Notes: a model not told the origin generated them from the letters alone. Positions 36,890 through 45,209 are shown, counted from the stretch's first letter. The stretch: DNA of 64,000 nucleotides from Methylibium rhizosphaerae (GCF_006386545.1 NZ_SWAR01000009.1:62001-126000), one strand, 5' to 3'. Numbers and translations: made by a program.

Positions 36890-39031
36890 TTAGAACTGGA
36901 ACAACCGGGTCGCCGAGGTCGCGTCGCGCAGACGCGCCATCCGCTCGGCCCAGGGCAGACCCTGCGCGTGGCGCAGCATCGCCGCGACGATCTCGTTGCC
37001 GCTGAGCACCGGCGTCGGGCTGCGCGGGCTCGCGCGCAGTGCAGCGATCAGCGCCGCATGGGTCGCGACGTCCCAGATGCCGGTCAGCGGAACCTGCGCG
37101 GCGCGCTGGAAAGCCGCGAGGTCGGCATGGCCGAGGCTCGCAAGAGCCTGCTGGCGCAGGGCCGGGGTCTCGACCGGCGTCGCTGCCTCGAGAGCCCAGG
37201 CCAGTGCGGCCGGCGCACCCATCTGCACGGCACGGTCGATCAAAAGAGTCAGCCCTTGTTCCGACTCGAGGCCGATCTGCCTGGCGACCTGCAGCACCGG
37301 GTGCACGTAGAGCCTGGCGGCCAGCTCGTTCTGCGCGCCCTGGAACGGCGGATGCTGGCCGGCGCGTCGGAAGCGGCCGACCCAGGGCTCCTCCCAGAGC
37401 GGCTGTCCGCCGACCGGGCGCAGTCTGGGGGACATGCCGTCGGGCGATTCCCAGGCGCGCGGACCATCGGATGCATTGGTCACGCGCAGCAGCGCTTGCG
37501 CCTCGGGGAACAGGCTGTCGAAGGTTGCGCGGTCGCGCTCGCGCATCAGCGCGAGCAGCTGGCCAAGCGTGCCGTGTTCCTGCACGAACGGGAATGCGCC
37601 GAACGTGAGGCCAAGGTGGTAGCGCTGGTAGGCCGGATGGCCGGTGCCGAAGCGGCCGGCGAATTCGCCGTCATCGACGATGCGGGCAAAGCCTTCCTTG
37701 CCCGACTCGAACGGCATGATCCTGGCGAGGATCGCCTTGCATGCCTCGATGTCGAACGGCGCACGGGTCGCGGCAGGCGGCGCGGCGACATTGGGGGCGT
37801 CCGACGCGGCATCCGCATAGGACTCGCCATGGCCGTCGTCGTCATCGTCGCTGTAGTCGTCGCCGTACGCCGAGGCATGCGCCTGGGCCTGGCCGGGCGG
37901 CGGCTCGATCTCGACCTCGTCATCTTCGTACTGCCTGGCCTGCGCCGCATGGGCACCGTCGGCATCCTCGTCGGGCAGCATCTCCGGCACCGGCTGGCGC
38001 GACGGCGCATCGAACGCATGCACTTCATCGTCGTAACCGCCGGCGCAGGACTGGGCGGTCTCGTGTTCGGCGCCATAGCCGGGTTCGTCATCCTCGGCCT
38101 GCGTCTCGTAGGCGCGCACGCCGGCCTGGGCGGGGGCGCCGTAGCCATCGTCGTAGTCGGCATCGGCCGCGCCGAGCCCGGTATCCACGTCGGCCGCGTC
38201 GCCGTTGCCTTCGTCGAACGCGGCCGCCGCTTCGGCATCCTCGAACATCGGCGTGCGCCAACCTGCCTCGGCAGCGAGCGAGGCGCTCGCTCCATGGCGG
38301 TCATCGTCGGCGTCATCTTCGGCATCGAGCGCCGCGGCTTGTTCGAGCCCTTCGTCGCCGTAGGGCTCCCCATAGCCCTCATCACCGTCGGCATCGCTCG
38401 CCGCCGCCTCGCCGACCTCGTGGTCGGCATCGGCATGGCCATCGTCGGCGGCCAGCCCGATCGATTCGGGCAGTTCGGCTGAGACGTCCTCGCCGTCCTC
38501 GTCGGCGGCAAAGGCGAGGACGGCACTGCGGCCGACGGGCAACAGCCGATTGACGGGCGTGCCGAACATCAGGCTCAGGCTGGCGGACAGTTCGTCCGCG
38601 ATATTGACCGACGGCGCGGCAGTGGCGAGCGCTTCGGGCGCATGGGCATAGGTGGCGCGCGTGCCGTCGCTGTCTTCGTAGGCGATGACGGTGTAGTACA
38701 GCCGTTGCGCCGGCAGCATTGCGTGCAGCACGCTGCGCGGCACGAGATAGAAGCAAGGCGGGCCGTCGTTCTGCTGGAGGCCCTCTCGCTGGCTGTCATA
38801 GAAGTTCGACGCGTTGCGTGCGCCGGCCTGCTCGGGCGCGAACAGCGCACGGTCGCGCGCGATCAGCACGCGATAGCTGGGCCGCCCGCCCGTGTCGATA
38901 CTGAAGCTGAGGTCGCTGTAGCGCTTGTCCACGAGATCGCGGATAGGCGTGATGCGCGGCACGCCGGCCGCCAGCGGCTGCTGCGCGCGCGAGGCAGGGG
39001 CCGCGGCAGCGGGATCGATCGTCATCAGCAT
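36890..39031 (-). CDS. putative wall hydrolase with acidic linker and peptidoglycan-binding-like end
   Basis: 713-aa first gene of the operon. Residues 1-160 form a strand-rich domain (DLSFSIDTGGRPSYRVLIARD; LYYTVIAYEDSDG). Residues 180-400 are a low-complexity Asp/Glu/Ala/Tyr/Gly linker. Then comes a chitosanase/lysozyme-like block (IMPFESGKEGFARIVDDGEF; YHLGLTFGAFPFVQEHGTLG). The final part, AAFQRAAQVPLTGIWDVATH, fits a type-1 peptidoglycan-binding motif. No signal peptide is seen. The ATG at 39031 has an AGAGGA site, about 50 nt from the predicted sigma-54 start point. Hydrolase activity is inferred, not shown by a certain catalytic pair. Confidence 0.65.
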   Translation of the reverse strand: MLMTIDPAAAAPASRAQQPLAAGVPRITPIRDLVDKRYSDLSFSIDTGGRPSYRVLIARDRALFAPEQAGARNASNFYDSQREGLQQNDGPPCFYLVPRSVLHAMLPAQRLYYTVIAYEDSDGTRATYAHAPEALATAAPSVNIADELSASLSLMFGTPVNRLLPVGRSAVLAFAADEDGEDVSAELPESIGLAADDGHADADHEVGEAAASDADGDEGYGEPYGDEGLEQAAALDAEDDADDDRHGASASLAAEAGWRTPMFEDAEAAAAFDEGNGDAADVDTGLGAADADYDDGYGAPAQAGVRAYETQAEDDEPGYGAEHETAQSCAGGYDDEVHAFDAPSRQPVPEMLPDEDADGAHAAQARQYEDDEVEIEPPPGQAQAHASAYGDDYSDDDDDGHGESYADAASDAPNVAAPPAATRAPFDIEACKAILARIMPFESGKEGFARIVDDGEFAGRFGTGHPAYQRYHLGLTFGAFPFVQEHGTLGQLLALMRERDRATFDSLFPEAQALLRVTNASDGPRAWESPDGMSPRLRPVGGQPLWEEPWVGRFRRAGQHPPFQGAQNELAARLYVHPVLQVARQIGLESEQGLTLLIDRAVQMGAPAALAWALEAATPVETPALRQQALASLGHADLAAFQRAAQVPLTGIWDVATHAALIAALRASPRSPTPVLSGNEIVAAMLRHAQGLPWAERMARLRDATSATRLFQF

Positions 39032-39091
39032 GTCGATTCCTCTCGAAGAGCCGGGCACACGCCGAGGGTGCGCACCGGACCCGGCCTTCGA

Positions 39092-39107
39092 TGCAACCCG
39101 GATGCCA
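39092..39107 (-). promoter_or_regulatory. sigma-54 (-24/-12) promoter of the operon
   Basis: On the reverse strand the sequence is TGGCATCCGGGTTGCA, matching TGGCACG-N4-TTGCW with GG and GC elements at exactly the required spacing and only two deviations. The start point would fall near 39081, giving a leader of about 50 nt to the ATG at 39031. It is the only strong match seen upstream of the operon and pairs logically with the activator gene at 17674. Confidence 0.8.
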
Positions 39108-39170
39108 CAACGCAAGCATTTGATTCGCAAAGGATTTCACGAACGGCCGGAGCAGGGGTTTACGGTCGGG

Positions 39171-39235
39171 TGTTTACAGGCCAGCGCGCCGCGGAGCAGA
39201 AGCGCTGCAACAGCGGTGTTGCAGCGGTGTAAACA
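39171..39235. promoter_or_regulatory. candidate activator-binding inverted repeats (UAS)
   Basis: Nested symmetrical sequences lie 64-143 bp upstream of the -24 element. TGTTTACA (39171-39178) is mirrored by TGTAAACA (39228-39235). Between them is a perfect 10-bp inverted repeat, CGCTGCAACA-GCGG-TGTTGCAGCG (39203-39226). Distance and symmetry suit enhancer sites for a Fis-type activator. A role in the divergent tRNA promoter is less likely. Confidence 0.55.
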
Positions 39236-39330
39236 AGGACCGCCCTGGTCGCAGGTGCGGGCGAGACAACCACGCTCTTCGAGAAGAGAGGTCGCTCGGG
39301 ATCTCGGTGACGCCGCCGCTTTTCGGGCAC

Positions 39331-39361
39331 TTGCTAAACCCCCGGCAGACCCGGCTATAAT
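39331..39361 (+). promoter_or_regulatory. sigma-70 promoter of the tRNA gene
   Basis: A perfect TATAAT (39356-39361) lies 11 bp before the mature tRNA 5' end. TTGCTA at 39331-39336 is a plausible -35 box, although the 19-bp spacer is long. The -10 box is the convincing part. Confidence 0.6.
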
Positions 39362-39372
39362 CGCGGGCTCTT

Positions 39373-39449
<77 letters not shown>

Positions 39450-39459
39450 AAGTCTACGA

Positions 39460-39494
39460 AAGCCTCGCAGGTCAAGCACTTGCGAGGCTTTTTT
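39460..39494 (+). terminator. intrinsic terminator after tRNA-Met
   Basis: Stem AAGCCTCGCA paired with TGCGAGGCTT around an 11-nt loop, followed by six T residues. It lies 10 bp after the tRNA CCA end. It would end the tRNA transcript before the recombinase gene. Confidence 0.85.
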
Positions 39495-39502
39495 CTTGGC
39501 CG

Positions 39503-39525
39503 GGGTATCCACTTTGGGTATCCAC
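39503..39525 (+). repeat. tandem GGGTATCCAC repeats before the recombinase gene
   Basis: Two exact copies of GGGTATCCAC at 39503-39512 and 39516-39525, 13 bp apart centre to centre, between the tRNA terminator and the TTG start of the recombinase. Short direct repeats beside attL are typical arm-type or core-type recombinase sites. Confidence 0.5.
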
Positions 39526-39526
39526 C

Positions 39527-41257
39527 TTGTCCGCCAAGCCATCACGACTGACGAAGAACCGCCACGGCACCTACTGCCTGCGCTGGATCGTCCCAGTCGG
39601 CCTGCGTTCTGACGGCTCCCCGCGAGAGATCCGCTTCTCGCTGCGCACGACCGACCCGGCCCGTGCCCGTATTCTGGCGCTCGAGTTCAACCTAGCGCTC
39701 GAGCGAGTACGTGCCATGACCCGAGATAAGCATCCCCACGCCGGGGTGACCCCACTCACCGTCACCATCGGCCAGACGCAGTGGGACATCCGCGACGACA
39801 ACGACCGTCGCCTCTTCGACCAGCTCATGCATGACAACCCGGACATCCGGCAGGCCCTCCTGCAGTCGGTCCGCTCGGGCGTCGCACCCGCCGAGGCGAT
39901 GGCGGCCTTGGTCCAGCAGGTCAAGGCCGCAACGGTGTCGGCAGCATCCGTAGCCAATCCCATGCTGTTGAAGACGGCGATCGAAGTGTTCGAGCAGTCC
40001 CGCGGCACCCTCGACAGCAACCGACGCAGTACCGCGGGGGAGAAACGCCGGACCATGGACCTGCTGCAGGCGCATCTCATCGCCCACGGCCGACCGGCCG
40101 ATTCCACCCATGTGCACGAAGTCCGCCGCGACGAACTGCTCGACTTCGTCAATGCGTATGCCCAGCGGCCCGCAAAAGCCGGGATCGACGCCGAACCTTC
40201 GGAGCCGAATTCCAGCGGCAGCGAAACAAGCGCCGGCGGCACGGGCGGAACGTTGTCGCCCCGGACGGTTCTCAAGGCGATCAGCCACCTCGAGAACTTC
40301 TTCACCTTCGCTCTGGGTAAGAACATGGTGGCGTCCAGCCCTCTGGACAACGCGTTCTATGAATCGCTGGAAGGCCTGCGCAGGAAGGCCGCCGGCGCCA
40401 AGCGGAACAACAGCTACGACGGTTTCCCCGACAGCGACCTCCGAGCCATCTTTGAACCGGTGCGCTACCTCGCCAACCTTCGCGCAGCGGACGACTTCTG
40501 GACCCCGTTGATGGGCGCCTACCTGGGCATGCGGCTGGCGGAAATCGTGACCCGGAAGGTCAGCGACATCTACCTCGACCAGGAGCAGGGCGTCTACGTC
40601 GTCGCCGTCAGGCAGGGCAAGAACGCCAACTCGGTGCGCCATGTGCCGATTCCTGAGCCCCTCATCCGGCTTGGACTGCTCGACTACGTGGAGCACGTGA
40701 GGGCCCTGGGAGCCACCGCGCTGTTTCCCCACCGGGAACTGAACGAGACGCGCAAGGACGACCCCTCCAAGCATGTCAGTCGCGTCTTTGGTCTGCACCT
40801 CGACGACGTCGGCATCACGGCGCCGGAGAAGGTGTTCCACAGCTTCCGACACACCGTCATCACCCGCCTTCACGTGCACGGCACGCCCGTCGGCGACGCG
40901 GAGCTCATCGTCGGCCACGCCGCGCAGGACGTCCACATGCGGCTGAGCAGCGCCTCGGGGCAGTTCGGCGGTAAGTCGTCCACGCACCTGAAGACCTACG
41001 TGAACGCCGGCGCCTACGGTCAGGAATCGCTGTATGGACGTCTCAAGGCACACCTGGAAAACAGCCTGCACTATCCGCTCGACTTCGGCGGCCTGCGCGA
41101 AGCCGCCCGGATCGTTCAAGAGCTGACTGTCAAAAAGCCGGACGGAAGCTTCTCTTCCGGCTGGCACACGAACAACCGGGCCCTTGCCCAAGCCATGCTC
41201 GACCGCGTCTGCGCGACTGCGAGCCAGCCCAACGGCGCGGTGGCCGGCAAAGCCTGA
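39527..41257 (+). CDS. tyrosine recombinase/integrase
   Basis: 576-aa site-specific recombinase next to a tRNA 3' end. The C-terminal catalytic domain shows the first Arg in GAYLGMRLAEIV, the HSFRHTVITRLH box (H-x-x-R) and VGHAAQDVHMR (GH box); the nucleophile is probably the Tyr of THLKTYV. The N-terminal half has a DUF6538/arm-like start (RHGTYCLRWIVP) and a core-binding helical region. A TTG start at 39527 is taken because no later start keeps the N-terminal domain. Expected role: integration and excision of the island at the tRNA-Met gene. Confidence 0.9.
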   Translation: MSAKPSRLTKNRHGTYCLRWIVPVGLRSDGSPREIRFSLRTTDPARARILALEFNLALERVRAMTRDKHPHAGVTPLTVTIGQTQWDIRDDNDRRLFDQLMHDNPDIRQALLQSVRSGVAPAEAMAALVQQVKAATVSAASVANPMLLKTAIEVFEQSRGTLDSNRRSTAGEKRRTMDLLQAHLIAHGRPADSTHVHEVRRDELLDFVNAYAQRPAKAGIDAEPSEPNSSGSETSAGGTGGTLSPRTVLKAISHLENFFTFALGKNMVASSPLDNAFYESLEGLRRKAAGAKRNNSYDGFPDSDLRAIFEPVRYLANLRAADDFWTPLMGAYLGMRLAEIVTRKVSDIYLDQEQGVYVVAVRQGKNANSVRHVPIPEPLIRLGLLDYVEHVRALGATALFPHRELNETRKDDPSKHVSRVFGLHLDDVGITAPEKVFHSFRHTVITRLHVHGTPVGDAELIVGHAAQDVHMRLSSASGQFGGKSSTHLKTYVNAGAYGQESLYGRLKAHLENSLHYPLDFGGLREAARIVQELTVKKPDGSFSSGWHTNNRALAQAMLDRVCATASQPNGAVAGKA

Positions 41258-41338
41258 GCCGCGTTTCAGCGCTACCGGGACGCCCGCATTTCAAGCCCTC
41301 GAGCACCTTGCATTAACGACCAGATGAGGAAGATTGAA

Positions 41339-42301
41339 ATGCGGCCTGCCATCCCAACACAAACGCCGGATACCCAGAGCTTCTACCAACGCGTGATCGG
41401 TCGGCTCGAGCGGCACGCCGCGGAGATGGTCGTCGCAGGCGAGATGGTCTACAACGAGGACCGGAACCTGCGGATTGCAATCGCGTTCACTGACCTCGAG
41501 CCCAAGGTCACGGTAGCAACAGCGCGGCTGTATCGAGCGGCCGTGCGTCATGCGATGGCAACGAGCCCCGGCGATTTCGACCACGACGTCGATCAAATTC
41601 TCGACCCCGAACACAACGAGACCTGGTTCGATCGGCAGGAACAAGTACGTCAGGAACGCGCCGCGAATCTCACTGAACTTCGCGGTGCCCAGCAGAAGGC
41701 GCGCTGGATTCCGATGACAGACTGGGCCAAGCTCAACGCCGCACTGCGCGCGTCCGGCAGTGTCTGGGCAGAACCGGCATGCAGCTGGATTGGGGCGACC
41801 CTGGTTACCGGCCTGAGGCCATGCGAATGGCGCGGGGCCCAGCTAGTCGACAAGGCTCTCGTCGTCTGCAACGCCAAGCAGACCAACGGTCGTGCGCACT
41901 CAGAGACCCGGACGATCGGCTTGGCGAGGTGCCCGCGGGAGGACATTGATCTCGTCTCCGGGTTCCTGAGCCGGGTGAAGTTGGCCGGCGATGAGTACGA
42001 AGCGATGTACGACGGTGTTCGCGAACTCATTCGCATCGTCGCCCGGCGAACCTTTCCGGGACGCACTACGTTCCCCTCTCTTTACACGGCCCGCCATTGC
42101 TTCGCCGCCCGAGCCAAGTCGACCTACACCAAGGCCGGAGTGGCGGCGCTGATGGGTCACGCGAGCACCGACACGGCCGGTCGGCACTACGCCCAGGCTC
42201 GCCACGCTCGAGGTGGCCGACCGCTCGACGTCGAACCATCCAACGCCGACATCACGGCCGTGCGCCAGGCGAAAGCGGCCAGGGCGTTGCTTGAAACGTG
42301 A
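41339..42301 (+). CDS. tyrosine recombinase-like protein
   Basis: 320-aa protein with a partial recombinase signature: TGLRPCEWRGAQL (first Arg and Glu), YTARHCFAARAK (R-H), and LMGHASTDTAGRHYAQARH (GH followed by a Tyr). All catalytic positions can be found, but spacing is compressed, so activity is uncertain. The ATG at 41339 has GAGGA eight bases upstream; an ATG at 41324 is possible. It ends GTGA-overlapped with the upstream edge of the parA frame. It may assist the main integrase or resolve element multimers. Confidence 0.65.
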   Translation: MRPAIPTQTPDTQSFYQRVIGRLERHAAEMVVAGEMVYNEDRNLRIAIAFTDLEPKVTVATARLYRAAVRHAMATSPGDFDHDVDQILDPEHNETWFDRQEQVRQERAANLTELRGAQQKARWIPMTDWAKLNAALRASGSVWAEPACSWIGATLVTGLRPCEWRGAQLVDKALVVCNAKQTNGRAHSETRTIGLARCPREDIDLVSGFLSRVKLAGDEYEAMYDGVRELIRIVARRTFPGRTTFPSLYTARHCFAARAKSTYTKAGVAALMGHASTDTAGRHYAQARHARGGRPLDVEPSNADITAVRQAKAARALLET

Positions 42302-42312
42302 GAGGACGTCCG

Positions 42313-43074
42313 ATGACACACGTGCTACTCGACCGGGCGGCGGCAACGCCACACGACACCAACAACAGTGATGACGTGGCAGCAAGCCGCCATGACATCA
42401 ACTCGACCAGCCACGCCGTTGATCGCATGCTGACGATCGCCGTCTTCTCGCAAAAAGGGGGCGCTGGTAAGTCGACCCTAGCGGTGCATCTCGCCGTTGC
42501 CGCCAGCGTGTCGATGAAGGTGGTCCTCATCGATGCCGATCCGCAAGCCACCGTCGCTACGTGGGCCGCTGATCGCGCCAAGCATTCGCCGTTCGTCGCC
42601 CGCGCCGAATCGTCCACCATCGAGCAATTGCTGGCGAGTGCGCGTGACGAAGGGTATGACCTGGCGATCATCGACTGCCCTCCCCACGCCGCGCCCGGAA
42701 CTGCCGCGCTGCTGCGCAGCGCGGATCACGTGGTCATCCCCGCGCAGCCAACGATGCCGGACCTCACGGCCACCGCCCGTTCTGTCGCTCTGGCACGCGC
42801 GGCCGGCAAGCAATTCTCATTCGTGGTGAATCGAGCGCCAAGCCGGGCGCCGGAGGTATCGCAGGCGATCGAAGCGTTGCGCACAGGTGCGCCTGTGGCG
42901 CCGGTGGTGATCGGCGATCGGCGCGCGTTCTCGCGGGCGCTGACCGATGGACTCGCGGTCACCGAGTTTGCGTCCAGCACGTCGAAAGCAGCGACCGAGA
43001 TCAATGGTTACTGGCAGTGGCTGTACGCGCAGATCAGGAGAGAGCAATGGCAAAGGCAACAAGCAGTAGCTTGA
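42313..43074 (+). CDS. parA: ParA-family partition ATPase
   Basis: 253-aa deviant-Walker ATPase. The motif KGGAGKST (near residue 46) follows a short leader, DADPQATVATWA is the A' motif, and DLAIIDCPPHAAPG is Walker B. It is ParA/MinD-like and small (type Ib-like). The ATG at 42313 has a GAGGA site; a GTG at 42298 overlaps the previous stop. Followed by an RHH gene and a ParB gene, it probably stabilises the element when excised or organises it at the nucleoid. Confidence 0.88.
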   Translation: MTHVLLDRAAATPHDTNNSDDVAASRHDINSTSHAVDRMLTIAVFSQKGGAGKSTLAVHLAVAASVSMKVVLIDADPQATVATWAADRAKHSPFVARAESSTIEQLLASARDEGYDLAIIDCPPHAAPGTAALLRSADHVVIPAQPTMPDLTATARSVALARAAGKQFSFVVNRAPSRAPEVSQAIEALRTGAPVAPVVIGDRRAFSRALTDGLAVTEFASSTSKAATEINGYWQWLYAQIRREQWQRQQAVA

Positions 43075-43307
43075 GCAAATTCGCGGTCAACAAGCCGACC
43101 GATTCGACGACATCCAACGACAACGCCCTCGTTCAAACCCGCGGCAAGAACAAGCGGGTAGGCATCGCCGTACGGCTCAGTCACGACGACTGGCACAGGG
43201 CCACTGAGTTCGCGATGCGTGAGCAAACCTCGCTGCAACGCCTGCTTGTTGCCGGCATCAGCGAGTTGCTGAAGCAACGCGGCCTACCGCCGCTGACTGG
43301 GGATTGA
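43047..43307 (+). CDS. small ribbon-helix-helix-like partner of ParA
   Basis: 86-aa protein overlapping the parA end by 28 bp, with AGGAG before its ATG. The first 40 residues are Ser/Thr/Asn-rich and flexible. The rest (KRVGIAVRLSHDDWHRATEFA, then LQRLLVAGISELLKQRG) fits an RHH fold of the ParG/CopG type: one basic strand and two helices. Type Ib partition ATPases use such proteins to bind the centromere and repress the operon, so this is a likely centromere-binding partner. Confidence 0.65.
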   Translation: MAKATSSSLSKFAVNKPTDSTTSNDNALVQTRGKNKRVGIAVRLSHDDWHRATEFAMREQTSLQRLLVAGISELLKQRGLPPLTGD

Positions 43308-43367
43308 TTGCACGGTGACACGTCGCCGCGTCGCCATGTCATCAACAAGCAACGGTTGACGCGGAGT

Positions 43368-43387
43368 GCAGGCAGCGCGCTGCCTGC
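43368..43387. repeat. 20-bp perfect palindrome between RHH and ParB genes
   Basis: GCAGGCAGCG joined directly to its reverse complement, with no spacer. It lies in the 156-bp gap between the small RHH gene and parB. It could be a parS-like centromere, an operator for the ParB gene, or a transcription hairpin. Confidence 0.6.
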
Positions 43388-43463
43388 GATTGGCGCGTTC
43401 TGATCGACAAATTTGCGGTGACTCGCCAGACTTTCCCTCCATCGCAACCGTCCCGCGACCTCA

Positions 43464-44510
43464 ATGATCGATTCGAATCAGTGCCCCGCCGCCGCCATCG
43501 TGGGCAGTACGTCTAACGCCGGCTCCAGTCGCCCACGAGGCAGTCGACTGGAGCAAGGCCTCCGGGCCAAGGCTCGAGCGGCGATCAAGAGAGGCGACGA
43601 CGTCGTTCATATCTACACGTCGATCCGCACGACCAAGTCCAAGCCTGCATGCGAGTCAGGCGAGGAACGCGCTGGATCGATCCTCCTCGACCCTGAGCTG
43701 GTCGGCCTTTCGCGCTGGGCCAACCGGCACGAACACAGTTATCTCAGCAGCGCCTTCCTCGAACTCAAGCAGAGCATCCAGCATGACGGTGGAAACCAAG
43801 TCCCCATCCTCGTACGTCCACAGCCAAACGCCGATTCGTCTTCGCCTCCCTACGAGCTCGTCTACGGTCACCGTCGCCTCCGTGCCTGCCGTGAGCTGGG
43901 GCTGCTTGTCCGGGCCATCGTCGAGGAGTTCCCCGAGAGCCGGCGGCTGGTAGAGCGCATGCATGCTGAGAATCGCGACCGGGAGAGTCTCTCGGCGTTC
44001 GAGACGGGCGCTTTCTATAAGCGCCTCCTCAGCGAGCGCATGTACGCCAGCCAGCGAAAACTGGCCGAGGCGCTGGGGGTGGACCAGGGGGACGTCAGCC
44101 GCAAGGTTTGGCTGGCATCGCTGCCGGCCGACTTCTTTCGACTCGTGGGGTCGCCTATCGAGATCACCTGCGACGACGTCAAACGTTTGCAGCCTGCCTG
44201 GAACCGTGATCCGGAAGGAATGCGGCGCCACATCAAATCACTGCTGGATGAGGGCATGGATCAGACCGCCAAGCAGATGGTCTCGAAGTTGGTCGCCGGC
44301 CCAGCCAGAAAGGGTGATGGAGCCTCCATCACTCGGGACCAACAACTCGTGGAGATTCGCGGCTCTCATTCCACCGGCATGACGATTAAGGTGAACGCCC
44401 CACTGAGCGAGAACGACCGGGAGCAGTTGCAGCAGCAGATCGAAGCCTTTCTCTCGGCGCGAGGATTCTGTGAAGCGCCTGCCACCAGCCATGCGGAGCG
44501 GGTTCTGTGA
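43464..44510 (+). CDS. parB: ParB/Spo0J-family DNA-binding protein
   Basis: 348-aa protein with the ParB nuclease/CTPase-like region: VPILVRPQPNADS, then the box VYGHRRLRACRELGL (GHRR, C-motif region) and RMHAENRDRESLSAFETG. A helix-turn-helix follows (SQRKLAEALGVDQGDVSRKV). The C-terminal part should dimerise. Its 3' end overlaps the next gene by one base (TGATG). Together with ParA it makes a partition cassette without a visible replication initiator. Confidence 0.85.
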   Translation: MIDSNQCPAAAIVGSTSNAGSSRPRGSRLEQGLRAKARAAIKRGDDVVHIYTSIRTTKSKPACESGEERAGSILLDPELVGLSRWANRHEHSYLSSAFLELKQSIQHDGGNQVPILVRPQPNADSSSPPYELVYGHRRLRACRELGLLVRAIVEEFPESRRLVERMHAENRDRESLSAFETGAFYKRLLSERMYASQRKLAEALGVDQGDVSRKVWLASLPADFFRLVGSPIEITCDDVKRLQPAWNRDPEGMRRHIKSLLDEGMDQTAKQMVSKLVAGPARKGDGASITRDQQLVEIRGSHSTGMTIKVNAPLSENDREQLQQQIEAFLSARGFCEAPATSHAERVL

Positions 44511-45199
44511 TGCTTCAGGATCGGCTTTCGTCGAGCCTTTCGTCGAGCACCGACAGCAACCCATCTGCGGCGTCGCACTGCGACGTCGCTCCATCGCAAT
44601 CGGGACTGATCATCCACCCCACGGAAGTGGAACGGATGGCCCGCCAAAGCGTCCGCGACGCTCGTCGACAAAGCGCTGTGGCGATCCGGCTTGCGATGGC
44701 CGCGTCAATCGCGCATGGGAATTCTTGGTTCTCTGTCTCGGAAGCTGCGCGCGCGCTTGGCAGTGGTCTCGTCGAGCAAGCGACTTCCCTGGCATCGCGC
44801 CTCAGCGCTCTTGGGGTGGCAGAGACTCGCAAGACGTTCGTGCAGCACGGCCAGTACCCCCGCGTCGACGCTCGCCTCACTTTGCGACTGTTTGATGTGC
44901 AGCACCCGCTTGGCCGCATCTCTGTGCGAATCAGACGCGACGTGGAGCTCTATGGCCGAACCCATCCGTTGGCCACGCCGCTGCCCGCACTGCTGAGCGT
45001 CGGCATTCATCTGTATGGTTTCGTGACGTCGATCGAACTGGCTCACTTCCTTGAACCCGAATTCGACCGCAAGCGAAACCCATCGGCAGCGAGGAAGCCA
45101 CTCCTATGCATGGAGCAGTTAGGCGTCGTGACCATCGTCCGCGATGGACCGCCGCCCAATCCATTCTTTGTCACGCCCATCGAACGTGCGTTCTGCTAG
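44510..45199 (+). CDS. unknown protein of the partition cluster
   Basis: 229-aa protein, not recognised. A Ser-rich start precedes a helical region (VERMARQSVRDARRQSAVAI) and a winged-helix-like stretch (FSVSEAARALGSGLVEQATS), then strands with several histidines. The start is coupled to the parB stop, so it is probably part of the par operon. A DNA-binding accessory or replication-related protein is possible, but nothing proves it. Confidence 0.55.
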   Translation: MLQDRLSSSLSSSTDSNPSAASHCDVAPSQSGLIIHPTEVERMARQSVRDARRQSAVAIRLAMAASIAHGNSWFSVSEAARALGSGLVEQATSLASRLSALGVAETRKTFVQHGQYPRVDARLTLRLFDVQHPLGRISVRIRRDVELYGRTHPLATPLPALLSVGIHLYGFVTSIELAHFLEPEFDRKRNPSAARKPLLCMEQLGVVTIVRDGPPPNPFFVTPIERAFC

Positions 45200-45209
45200 A
45201 CCTCACCCA

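Noticed and set aside
36632-38482. Plus-strand open frame of about 616 codons over the acidic linker
   Set aside because: It is the antisense of the Asp/Glu/Tyr-rich repeat and shows long hydrophobic Ile/Val/Gly runs that arise from that complement. No ribosome site or motif.
17674-39107. Prophage, tailocin or extracellular contractile injection system
   Set aside because: No sheath, tube, baseplate, capsid, portal or terminase-like protein was recognised in the operon despite the lytic enzymes.
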